Below are positions 42,456 to 50,380 of a DNA stretch of 64,000 nt, piece by piece. The position numbers and the translations under genes were made by a program. The DNA is taken from NCBI RefSeq assembly GCF_018919215.1, contig NZ_JAHLQK010000004.1:62001-126000 (forward strand), in the 5' to 3' direction. The DNA is from Alkaliphilus flagellatus. GTDB lineage: Bacteria > Bacillota > Clostridia > Peptostreptococcales > Natronincolaceae. Under the pieces are notes generated by a model. The model saw nothing but the letters and a program-made list of their open reading frames with translations, was not told the DNA's origin and did no database searches. Position 1 is the stretch's first letter. The number at the start of each line of letters is the position of its first letter.

Positions 42456-42815
42456 TTAAATTTTTTCAAGTCTTCCTACTGTTCTTTCATTTTTTACTTC
42501 TCCAGTATTCAATGTTGCTTTTGGTTCAATTAACATCACATGTACTTCTTCTTCAGCAACAGGCATATGTTCAATTCCTTTTGAAATTATAAGAAATTCT
42601 CCTTCATTTAAAATAACATCCTTATCCCTAAACTTAATTATCAATAGACCTTTTAGAACATAAAACATTTCATCTTCATTTTCATGAGTGTGCCATAAAA
42701 ATTCGCCTTTAAATTTTGCAACTTTTACATATGATTCATTAACTTCACCTAATATTTTCGGACTCCAATACTCATTAAAAAGATTTAATTTCTCGTAAAC
42801 GTTGATTTTATCCAT
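42456..42815 (-). CDS. Cupin-domain protein
   Basis: 119 aa from ATG 42815. Single cupin: FLWHTHENEDEMFYVLKGLL (HxH...E) and GIEHMPVAEEEVHVMLIEPK (second His). Small metal-binding barrel, often in sugar or antibiotic metabolism or as a sensor. No partner gene. Function not predictable. Confidence 0.85.
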   Translation of the reverse strand: MDKINVYEKLNLFNEYWSPKILGEVNESYVKVAKFKGEFLWHTHENEDEMFYVLKGLLIIKFRDKDVILNEGEFLIISKGIEHMPVAEEEVHVMLIEPKATLNTGEVKNERTVGRLEKI

Positions 42816-42860
42816 TTTTACATCTCCTTGAATTATCAATTAATTGTATAATAAATTACA

Positions 42861-43095
42861 AATCTGACTGATTTAGCAAGAAAATTATACCCCATTTTCT
42901 ATATTGTTATAGCAAATTTCTATTTTATAATACCGTATTATTCAGTTTTTAAAAAACATTATTCGTATTTTCAATTTTAATATCTATGTCGCATTTTATT
43001 TAAATTAAGTTATATACTTGTAATGCGACATAAAAAATACCGCATATTCATTACTGAACAATACGGTATTAAAGTAAAATATTCGTGTTTTATAG
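42861..43095 (-). repeat. Full cassette junction 26
   Basis: -10 TATAAT at 42884-42889, CTGAATAATACGGTATT arm, AATGCGACATAGATATTA, dyad variant TATAACTTAATTTAAAT, TTATGTCGCATTACAAG, terminator hairpin 43037-43069. Confidence 0.85.
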
Positions 43096-43248
43096 TAGAA
43101 AAATTCTTAATCTATAGTAAAAGTATACTCACCGCGCCTGCAATATTTCCATCAACTTTAATGATTTACTTATCAGTGTCATACACTCTTATAATTTAAT
43201 ATATCATGGATATTCTATATATTTTGAACGTATTGAATTTCTTAATAG

Positions 43249-43776
43249 CTATCCACTTTGAATAAGGTCCATATTTATTCTATTCAAATAAACATAATTT
43301 CCAGATTCATCAATATACGCTTTTTCAAATCTTAAAGATTCCCAGAATCTTCGATTATTCTCGTTAGATAAATTAAGTGCGAAATATTTAGCTCCCTTTG
43401 CAATTGCGTAATCTTTTAAAAGATAAAAAAACTGCTTGCCAAGGTCTTGATTTCTATGATTTGAATCTATACAGTAGTCAATTATGAAGCACTTCCCATC
43501 CTCTGAAAGATAAATTACGTAAACACAAAATCCAACATATTCATTATTCTTTCTAAAAAATATGATCTTTAGTTGATCCTTATTTCTACTGAAAAGATTC
43601 ATTATATGATCTTTGTACTCTTTTGAGAAGAACCATTTTTCATCCTCTTCATCCAGTGGAGTGCCTAAGCTGCAGTTTGGAATTATATCTTCCTTCATAT
43701 AGTGATCTCTTTTTTTCCAGAAAAAATCAACTTCTTCTTTCGAGTTCACTTCATATAAACTCAATTCTAAATTCAT
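43249..43776 (-). CDS. GNAT acetyltransferase
   Basis: 175 aa from ATG 43776 after GAGGAGGAAGTAT. CIDSNHRNQDLGKQFFYLLK is a diverged CoA loop (usual R/Q-x-x-G-x-G partly replaced), and LNLSNENNRRFWESLRFEKA is the C-terminal GNAT motif. May be a less active or different acyl-CoA user. Substrate unknown. Confidence 0.8.
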   Translation of the reverse strand: MNLELSLYEVNSKEEVDFFWKKRDHYMKEDIIPNCSLGTPLDEEDEKWFFSKEYKDHIMNLFSRNKDQLKIIFFRKNNEYVGFCVYVIYLSEDGKCFIIDYCIDSNHRNQDLGKQFFYLLKDYAIAKGAKYFALNLSNENNRRFWESLRFEKAYIDESGNYVYLNRINMDLIQSG

Positions 43777-43944
43777 ATACTTCCTCCTCAAATTTGTTGG
43801 AGGACTATTTTACGTGTTTCGCCCTAACACCTTTGAATTTATAACTATTTTTATTTATTATACAAACCACTTCCTTTCAAAATTCTATTTATTAAACATC
43901 TTTGCGCAATAACTCAGTTAATATCAGTTATGACCATTTTATAT

Positions 43945-44065
43945 TATCTTACTAATACAGTTTATCTAACAAAAAAATTATACCATATTTTCTATATTAT
44001 TATAACAAATTCTATATTTTCAATACCGTATTATTCAGTTTTATAGTTATTACGTCTAATAAGAT
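43945..44065 (-). repeat. Collapsed junction 27
   Basis: -10 TATAAT at 43977-43982, CTGAATAATACGGTATT joined directly to AGACGTAATAACTATAAAA at 44038-44058. The same deletion as junction 25. Confidence 0.78.
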
Positions 44066-44081
44066 AATACTATTTATTGTT

Positions 44082-44390
44082 TTATGCTTCACTACTTAAA
44101 TCTTTATTGTTTAAATAAAAAATTATCAAGAAAATTATTAAAGCAAAGCCTGTTGCTATTATATCATTTATATCGAATGGGCTATTTAAAAATAGATCGT
44201 GGATAATCTCTGAACCTAAACTTAACACCTAAATAGCCATAGATGTTGCAAGACCGTCTTTAATTGCAAACTTTCTTTTTAATAGTGCAGAATAAATATT
44301 TTCCATTAAAAAATCAAAAAGCCATGCTGCTACATAGACATAAACCATAAAAATAATTGTATTAATAACAATATAATATTCATTAGAATA
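44082..44390 (-). pseudogene. Membrane protein with internal stop
   Basis: Reads INTIIFMVYVYVAAWLFDFL, MENIYSALLKRKFAIKDGLA, TSMAI, TAG (44229-44231), then VLSLGSEIIHDLFLNSPFDI, IIATGFALIIFLIIFYLNNK to a stop at 44082. In frame on both sides of the TAG. Three membrane helices in total. No ribosome site at the 5' end. A decayed cassette. Confidence 0.55.
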
Positions 44391-44492
44391 TATTTTGTCT
44401 TTATTATATATTTAGATTGGTATTTCCTAATAAATTTATTGTAAAGTTAAACTGTATTTGTCTTTAAATATCTTAACCACACCTTCTTTTTA

Positions 44493-45065
44493 TTAATATA
44501 AATTTTCCATCCTTCCCCATTTCATTTCTTCACCACGTATATCATATTTTTTTCTCTTAGATGTAATTTCTTCAATTTCTATTGCATATACATTGGTCCT
44601 TCTTAATCCTGCTTTAATTGCCATAGGGAAATAATCCATTTTTATTGGAGTATATTTCTCACATATTAATCTCATAGCCTTAATCTTTTCATTTTCATCA
44701 TTTACTAATTTTGCCTTACCTATCACAACAGCAGATTCAAACTCAGTAGTAAAAACTTTACTAATAAGTAATATTGTCTTTGATTCATCCTTTATGATTT
44801 CATCTAACTCCTCTTTAGTATAGTTTTCTGGGATTTTTGTTTCTCCTACAAATGCTACGCTAACACTAGGATTTTTCTCAAATGTTTTTACCTTTTTCCC
44901 ATCCATTGCTGAATGAAAATATAAAATATTTCCATCTCTCACAATGGAAAGAGGGATTCCATAAGGTTCATTATCTTCATCAATCATGGAAAGGATACCA
45001 TATCTTGACTTATCTATGACTTCAATACCAAATTCCTTGCTCATTTCTCTGTCTTTTCGTCTCAT
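44493..45065 (-). CDS. Pyridoxamine-phosphate-oxidase-fold (NimA-like) flavoprotein
   Basis: 190 aa from ATG 45065 (MRRKDREMSKEFGIEVIDKS), the family's usual start. GILSMIDEDNEPYGIPLSIV, LYFHSAMDGKKVKTFEKNPS and FESAVVIGKAKLVNDENEK match the FMN-binding split barrel of 5-nitroimidazole-resistance-type proteins. Could reduce nitro or heme-related compounds. Substrate unproven. Confidence 0.87.
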   Translation of the reverse strand: MRRKDREMSKEFGIEVIDKSRYGILSMIDEDNEPYGIPLSIVRDGNILYFHSAMDGKKVKTFEKNPSVSVAFVGETKIPENYTKEELDEIIKDESKTILLISKVFTTEFESAVVIGKAKLVNDENEKIKAMRLICEKYTPIKMDYFPMAIKAGLRRTNVYAIEIEEITSKRKKYDIRGEEMKWGRMENLY

Positions 45066-45128
45066 AGTTTTCACCTACCAAATTAATATAAATTATTTTA
45101 TTTCGCAATAAATATTGTACCCTAAGCA

Positions 45129-45192
45129 GGCGGTTAAATACCGCCCCTACATATTGATAAATTCTGCATTGTAGGGGCGACCTATAATCGCC
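45129..45192. repeat. GC-rich palindromic repeat (REP-like)
   Basis: GGCGG...CCGCCCCTAC and, 24 bp on, GTAGGGGCG...CGCC. Inverted GTAGGGGCGGT-type units are known from many clostridial genomes. Quite unlike the AT-rich junctions. Probably a mobile REP/MITE-type unit inserted upstream of the NimA-like gene. Confidence 0.65.
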
Positions 45193-45204
45193 AGATTATT
45201 AAAT

Positions 45205-45375
45205 ATTATTCTACTAATCTGATTTATCTAACAAGAAAATTATACCATATTTTCTATATTACTATAAATTCTTAATACCGTATTATTCAGTTTTCAAAGA
45301 ACATTGTTCGTATTTTTAATCTTAATAATTACGTCGCATAATCCTCATCAGTTGCAGCTAATATTAATGATGTAT
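45205..45375 (-). repeat. P-half and dyad, junction 28
   Basis: -10 TATAAT at 45239-45244, CTGAATAATACGGTATT arm, TTATGCGACGTAATTATTA, dyad TTAGCTGCAACTGATG, then TTAAGATACATCATT. No terminator hairpin before the CPBP gene end. Confidence 0.8.
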
Positions 45376-45380
45376 CTTAA

Positions 45381-46190
45381 TTAATCATCGCAAATTAGAA
45401 CTGTCTCATTCCAATTGTGCTTTGGATAAATTAATTCTAATGCAATAGCTCCTAGCATATATGGTAATAAATTAAAAGCAAAAAACCTAAGAGCAAAAGC
45501 TCCGCTAACATGAAAGTGGTTATGAGCCAAATTTAATATTTGTGTTGCAGTCATGATCGCTGCATGGAATCCTATTGATGTCCAAACATTGCCTGATTTA
45601 GCTCTAAAATAACCTAACATTAAACCATAACTAGGAATAAAAAGGAGTTGATCCAAAGAGTATATAGCTCCTATAAAATAAGCAAACAATGAAAATATAA
45701 GTGATTGTATAAAGAGTGTTATCTTGTGTGGAAACAGTGAATTTAAATAACTGTAAATATATCCTCTTAATACAAGCTCTTCTGGAAATGCTTCTATAAA
45801 AAATACAGTTATAAATAAAATCAAGATACTCAACAACAGCTGATTTAAATCTGTTGTTATTACTTTTATTTCAACCCAACCAGTCATTAAACAGATAATC
45901 AGACCAATAGCCGCAGGAATAGCCCAAAGTATGATTCCAATAAAAAAAGAAATGATATTTGTCCGAAGGTCGTCTAGCCCGAGATATTTCCAAGAAATCT
46001 TATCAATTCTGCGCACAGTATCAATAAGAATCAAACATAAAATTGTAGTAGTTAAAGCAATAAAGAAATGAGCTGTATGATTATACTCGTCTCCTAAAAA
46101 CTTACCATTTAGATATGAAATAAATCGCCATATTATAATTGATAATAGTAATACGGTCCCTATTCTCACCATTATTTTTCTTGTTTTCAA
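45381..46190 (-). CDS. CPBP-family intramembrane protease
   Basis: 269 aa from TTG 46190, 9 nt after AGGAGG; an upstream ATG frame has no ribosome site. Eight membrane helices. Motif 1 EAFPEELVLRGYIYSYL (EE..xR complete), motif 3 IGFHAAIM. A typical CPBP protease, AT-rich like the array, unlike the GC-rich CPBP at 12642. Confidence 0.85.
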   Translation of the reverse strand: MKTRKIMVRIGTVLLLSIIIWRFISYLNGKFLGDEYNHTAHFFIALTTTILCLILIDTVRRIDKISWKYLGLDDLRTNIISFFIGIILWAIPAAIGLIICLMTGWVEIKVITTDLNQLLLSILILFITVFFIEAFPEELVLRGYIYSYLNSLFPHKITLFIQSLIFSLFAYFIGAIYSLDQLLFIPSYGLMLGYFRAKSGNVWTSIGFHAAIMTATQILNLAHNHFHVSGAFALRFFAFNLLPYMLGAIALELIYPKHNWNETVLICDD

Positions 46191-46327
46191 TATCCCTTTC
46201 CTCCTCTGTTTAAGAATCGGTTTATTAATACCTTTGAATTTAAGCAATATAATAAAACTTAATTATAAGTATATATTGTGCTTATTTTTCTAATGCAGTT
46301 AAATGATATTTATTCAACTTTCTATTT

Positions 46328-46755
46328 TTAAAGTAAGTCATCAAAGAAGAATCCTTCTATTACCTTTATAAAAGTTATTCCATTATCACCTTTAATACTG
46401 TATGGTTTCCCATTAATATATATAGTTTTTTCATTCGAACTAATAACAAAAGAACTGCCATCTTTTAAATGGAATACTAATTCAATTAACAGCTCTTTTG
46501 TTCTGGTGTTCCGAGCTTGTAAGATAGAAAATTAGTAAAATTTATTGCATTCTCTATATCTTCGATTTCTGTAAATTTTCGTGTATTAGTGCCTAATTTA
46601 GTATTAGACATTTCAATATAATCAATATCTTCTACTTTGGGAACACCGAACAAAGGAATACCATTCATTGAAAAAAGCATAATAGGTATAATAATTACTG
46701 ATATTATTATGGGAATAATATAATTTAAAAATTTATTATGTCTAATCTTTTTCAT
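46328..46755 (-). pseudogene. Membrane-anchored small protein, frameshifted
   Basis: From ATG 46755 (RBS AGGAGTGGTTTG): helix NYIIPIIISVIIIPIMLF, then YIEMSNTKLGTNTRKFTEIE and NFLSYKLGTPEQ. A one-base shift near 46495 restores KELLIELVFHLKDGSSFVIS, GKPYSIKGDNGITFIKVIEG and a stop at 46328. About 142 aa if repaired. No family recognised. Confidence 0.6.
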
Positions 46756-46819
46756 CAAACCACTCCTATTTATTCCTTTTGTTCTTTATATTATATACAT
46801 AATCTCTGTTTTGCGTTTT

Positions 46820-46980
46820 CTATCTAAGCCAATTTGTCTGACAAAAAAATTATATCATACCTTATACATTCTTATAGCAAATTCTTGTAATTGCATATAA
46901 AAAATACCGAACAATTCACTTCTGAATAATACGGTATTTTAAATAGTTATTCGTTTTTATAGTTATTACATCTAATCCTT
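46820..46980 (-). repeat. Shortened junction 29 (first in sense order)
   Basis: -10 TATAAT at 46849-46854 joined to ATTACAAG and the terminator hairpin 46904-46937, GATGTAATAAC end. The dyad and CTGAATAA arm are deleted, as in junction 10. Confidence 0.8.
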
Positions 46981-47027
46981 AAAACTTGGAATACAAGATC
47001 CCTTAATCAAAGGAATCTTATAAAGAG

Positions 47028-47140
47028 TCAGTCTAAAAAGAAATCTTCTTTAATCTCATCTTTTACATCCCATATCGACCATGCAGCTTCCAATAAATCA
47101 CCTTCATTGCCTTTAAAATAAAAATACTTTGCCTCTTAAC
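47028..47140 (-). pseudogene. C-terminal fragment of a hypothetical protein
   Basis: EAKYFYFKGNEGDLLEAAWS and IWDVKDEIKEDFFLD then stop. About 35 residues with no start; the 5' part is lost at about 47140. Composition like small immunity-type proteins. Confidence 0.45.
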
Positions 47141-47269
47141 TTAGTGTCCAGTTTATTATACCATTTCCAAGCTGCTTAATTAAATTTTGTCTAACTTTTT
47201 GGGGTCAGATCATCAAAGCTGTTTGATAAAAAAGTTTAATTGTATAAGTAGAATTACACAATGTATATG

Positions 47270-47398
47270 TTTACTTTTAAAGTGTTTGTGGTATAATGTT
47301 AATAAGGTAATCGGATTTGCACAAATGTGATTGCCTTAAACAGCTAAATTAAACTATCTTATAATCACACTGCGGCCAGGCAGGGTGATTATTTTTTA
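47270..47398 (+). ncRNA. Antisense antitoxin RNA of TA module 4
   Basis: Promoter -35 TTTACT (47270-47275), 16-nt spacer, extended -10 TGGTATAAT (47292-47297). RNA from about 47304, GGTAATCGG...TGATTGCC hairpin, terminator CACTGCggccagGCAGGGTG plus T-run to about 47397. Confidence 0.72.
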
Positions 47399-47478
47399 TC
47401 TCTATCTAAATAGGAGATAAGTGATATAACGAACATTCCAAACGCAATCATTAACGATATTGCTTGATATGTATCCAT
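47389..47478 (-). CDS. Type I toxin, Hol_Tox-like (TA module 4)
   Basis: 29 aa: MDTYQAISLMIAFGMFVISL then ISYLDRDKK. Shares the N-terminus of tox 1/2 and the SLMIAFGM of tox 3. RBS AAGGAGGTGGTGTGG. Possible promoter TTGAGA, 17 nt, TAAACT upstream (about 47547-47577). This module marks the sense-proximal end of the array, next to the transfer operon. Confidence 0.8.
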   Translation of the reverse strand: MDTYQAISLMIAFGMFVISLISYLDRDKK

Positions 47479-47593
47479 ACCACACCACCTCCTTTCTTCC
47501 TATGTGAAATGAGGTGGCAACCACACCCTGCTTTTCCGATTACCTTGCCCATAGTTTATCATTAAAATGTCTTAATCTCAAGATTTAAAACTA

Positions 47594-48292
47594 TTATAAT
47601 TCTTCTTTATAATCTTTATCATTTCCCAGCATTATTTCATTCAAAGAATTATATTCCCAATCCTTTGGTGGCCTAGCAAGTTCAAATAATCCTTTCATTT
47701 TATAGCTTGCTATTTCTAACATTTCTTCTTCTGTTTCTACTGCCATTATAACTACTTTAGGAAGTCCTTCACTATTTGGATGAATAGTATTTCCTGTAGT
47801 ATCTACTAGTCCTGTAATTTTTACTTTATTAATAGGGTACTTTTTATTTGTAATTGGATCTGCAAACAAAAGAGCATAATATTCATCTATTTTTATCTGT
47901 GATCCTAGAAAATCTGAAATCTCTTTTACTTCAATTCCTATCTCCCACATAGCTTCAACATCTTCCCTTACTTCTCCCCTTACTGTGGTTTTATTTATAA
48001 GTGCAAATTCATTCTTACTTACATCTACAATTAGTTCTCTATCTATTAACTCTTTTTTATTCCTAATTGCATCAATAGGAATCATAGAGATAGGTGTTTC
48101 TTTCATTTTTATATCAGAGTCCTTTATTATGATACCCCTCGTTAGATTATCAGCAAAATATGCAATACTCTCAGTTGGTTCTGGTTGAGAAGCTTTTTTC
48201 ATCTGATTAAATGTATACATAGTTATTACAATAGCCAATATTAGGCATCCCGCACCTATTTGTAATAATCTTCGATTTAACTTTATTTTCAT
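47594..48292 (-). CDS. CpaB-like SAF-domain pilus assembly protein
   Basis: 232 aa, RBS AAGAAGGAAA. One N-terminal membrane helix (IGAGCLILAIVITMYTFNQ), then a SAF domain (YFADNLTRGIIIKDSDIKMK) as in CpaB/RcpC of Tad pili. Last gene of the transfer/pilus operon; upstream neighbours overlap or lie within 30 nt. Confidence 0.78.
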   Translation of the reverse strand: MKIKLNRRLLQIGAGCLILAIVITMYTFNQMKKASQPEPTESIAYFADNLTRGIIIKDSDIKMKETPISMIPIDAIRNKKELIDRELIVDVSKNEFALINKTTVRGEVREDVEAMWEIGIEVKEISDFLGSQIKIDEYYALLFADPITNKKYPINKVKITGLVDTTGNTIHPNSEGLPKVVIMAVETEEEMLEIASYKMKGLFELARPPKDWEYNSLNEIMLGNDKDYKEEL

Positions 48293-48319
48293 TTTCCTTC
48301 TTTCCTCCTTCTATACAAG

Positions 48320-48835
48320 CTATATAAATGAGTCTATATCTACAAATACAGTTTTCTTTGCATATACAAAACCTACACCCTTTACATCCATAGGTATTTG
48401 AACGGTTATTTGAATTGTGGTTCTTGTAATAAGTGTGCCATTACTTGCCGCTATAGGCAGATCATCAGGATTAAATACTCTAATCTCATCTATAATAACT
48501 GGATTAGATTTATTTGTAATATAACTATCATCTTTAGGAATATAGTTATCGTCTAGCTTTAAATTTTTACGAATATATTCTCTTACAATTTCCTCTGCCT
48601 TTACTTTATCTAGGTATATTTCTCTTGTTGCGGGATCATCTATTCCTTCCACTCTTTCGGATAACCTTTCTAAATCTAACTCTCCAAACCCTGCCCATCC
48701 AGCCCCTATTAATGAGTTCTCTACTCTATTTCCTAAGGCTATTACAAAATTAATCTCTATAAAAAATATGGTAAGTAAAAACATTAAGAGAATAATTATT
48801 GTGGCCAAAGCAATATAAATCCACGATTTCCCCAT
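48320..48835 (-). CDS. TadE/TadG-like pilus protein
   Basis: 171 aa, RBS GAGAGGTAGGTATTAAC. N-terminal helix IALATIIILLMFLLTIFFIE preceded by few residues, as in pseudopilins, then an extracytoplasmic domain. Position between the pilin-like gene and CpaB suggests a minor pilin. Family call from topology and context only. Confidence 0.55.
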   Translation of the reverse strand: MGKSWIYIALATIIILLMFLLTIFFIEINFVIALGNRVENSLIGAGWAGFGELDLERLSERVEGIDDPATREIYLDKVKAEEIVREYIRKNLKLDDNYIPKDDSYITNKSNPVIIDEIRVFNPDDLPIAASNGTLITRTTIQITVQIPMDVKGVGFVYAKKTVFVDIDSFI

Positions 48836-48843
48836 GTTAATAC

Positions 48844-49224
48844 CTACCTCTCTAAAGTCATTACTCTAGTTTTATTTTCGTACACAACTTTCCTAGTATT
48901 TTCTTTCTTTTCAATATCCCCTGTAGTAGTTTTAAATGTATAATCAGCTTCTACTCTAAGTACTGCTTCACTGTTCCAGGATACCTTTGTAGGTGCTGAT
49001 ATATTAACATTTGTAAATCCTCTGTCTTCTAATTCTAATACTAAGCTGTTTCGGTTTAATGTATTTAATCCTCCCTCTGCCTGTATAATGGCAAGGTATC
49101 TATTACATACATTGTCAAACTTAAGTCTTTGAAAGAAGGGTAGGGAATACTCAATATTCCCTACTGCAAACATAAACAAGAAAATTATAACGAAGGTTAA
49201 TATAACTAATTGTCCAGTAGACAT
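48844..49224 (-). CDS. Minor pilin-like protein
   Basis: 126 aa, RBS GGAGGGAAATAAA. MSTGQLVILTFVIIFLFMFA starts with a membrane helix; the outside part is beta-rich (NVNISAPTKVSWNSEAVLRV). Resembles DUF4320/TadE-type proteins next to Tad operons. Probable minor pilin. Confidence 0.55.
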   Translation of the reverse strand: MSTGQLVILTFVIIFLFMFAVGNIEYSLPFFQRLKFDNVCNRYLAIIQAEGGLNTLNRNSLVLELEDRGFTNVNISAPTKVSWNSEAVLRVEADYTFKTTTGDIEKKENTRKVVYENKTRVMTLER

Positions 49225-49258
49225 TTTATTTCCCTCCTTACATTAATTAAGATATATA

Positions 49259-49480
49259 CTAAGATGAAAACAAAGTAGATAATTTTCCTTCTACAAAGTT
49301 AGCAAAAAGCTCCCAAATATCAGCTATAAAGGTCCTAATTGGTGTATTTAAAAGTATTAGAGCAATTAATACAATAGCTGATACAACTATACCTGCAACA
49401 ATACCATTTCCTTCCTCATTTTTTAGAACCTCTATCACTCTTCTGTTAATACCGTTTACTTTTAATCTAATTTTTTGCAT
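49259..49480 (-). CDS. Flp-type major pilin candidate
   Basis: 73 aa from ATG 49480 after GGGAGGAATTAAT. Short basic N-terminus, NEEGNGIVAGIVVSAIVLIA as the processing-like G/E site and hydrophobic helix, then a small tail. Size and place directly downstream of TadB/TadC fit a Flp/Tad pilin (or VirB2-like) subunit. Confidence 0.65.
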   Translation of the reverse strand: MQKIRLKVNGINRRVIEVLKNEEGNGIVAGIVVSAIVLIALILLNTPIRTFIADIWELFANFVEGKLSTLFSS

Positions 49481-49528
49481 ATTAATTCCTCCCAATTTGT
49501 GTTGTTAAATTTTATTGAATAAAAAAAT

Positions 49529-50377
49529 TTACCTAAACATTAGGTTTAAACTTCTCAGTACCTCTGCAAAAAGAGGTACTGTTAGAAGTAAAACATAACA
49601 GGTAAACAACATTAATGATGCTGCTATTAACTTTGTACGTTTGTATTGCCTCTTAATTTTTCTTCTAAGCCTTTTATTTCTCTTCATCATTTGAGATTGC
49701 GCTTTATGATTTTCTGAAACATTTCCTGTTTCCTGTCTTTGCTGCAGAATAAAACTAAAAGACTGCAGCTCTACAACATCAGAAACTTTCCTTAAATTCT
49801 CCAATGAAGCTTCCACAGACTTTTTAACCTTAGGTGCTGCTGCTAAATACTCCAAAGGTTCCTTTAATGGATCTTTAGCTATTTCAGCAGCATAGGTAAG
49901 TATAATATCTTCAGATGTACCTATTTTATTTTGAAAGTACATTACATCTTGAATATTACAAAGTTCCAATCTGATTTTATTTTTTCTGTCTTTAGCTTTT
50001 TTAAGTATTGCTGCATTTAGAACTCCTACAACAATTAACAGCGCTGGTATAAGACTTTTAGATGCTTCATCTAATCCTATTTTAAATCCACCATAAAAAA
50101 TAATTAAAAAAACTAGTAGATGTAGAAAAATATAGCTCTCTGGATAGAGTATATAACCAGATTCTTTTAAATAATTATCTATATATCTATACAGCTTTCC
50201 TTCTGAATTTAACTTGATCTTTTTAAGCTTAATTTTTCTACTATTGTAATATTTTTTACTCATATTTTTACTATCTTTAAATCTTGTTTTAAAATAGAAA
50301 AACACTAATAACAGTCCAAAAGTTATTAGTGTTATAAAAATAATCATATTAAATTTTATTAGATCTATTTTTATCAC
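49529..50377 (-). CDS. TadC-like inner-membrane pilus protein
   Basis: 282 aa. T2SSF-type fold: two N-terminal helices, cytoplasmic helical domain (LELCNIQDVMYFQNKIGTSE, FSFILQQRQETGNVSENHKA), C-terminal helix AASLMLFTCYVLLLTVPLFA. GTG start overlaps the end region of the TadB gene. Works with TadB and CpaF to polymerise pilin. Confidence 0.78.
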   Translation of the reverse strand: MIKIDLIKFNMIIFITLITFGLLLVFFYFKTRFKDSKNMSKKYYNSRKIKLKKIKLNSEGKLYRYIDNYLKESGYILYPESYIFLHLLVFLIIFYGGFKIGLDEASKSLIPALLIVVGVLNAAILKKAKDRKNKIRLELCNIQDVMYFQNKIGTSEDIILTYAAEIAKDPLKEPLEYLAAAPKVKKSVEASLENLRKVSDVVELQSFSFILQQRQETGNVSENHKAQSQMMKRNKRLRRKIKRQYKRTKLIAASLMLFTCYVLLLTVPLFAEVLRSLNLMFR

Positions 50378-50380
50378 CCC

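Noticed and set aside
4625..46980. Repeats as simple MITE insertions
   Set aside because: They always sit at gene borders in one orientation with matching functional order, no target duplications are visible, and genes are inserted within them at fixed points. A MITE origin of the promoter-terminator block remains possible.
3600..47580. CRISPR array because of many similar repeats
   Set aside because: Spacers contain full genes of very different length, repeats are over 50-250 bp and diverged, and there are no cas genes.
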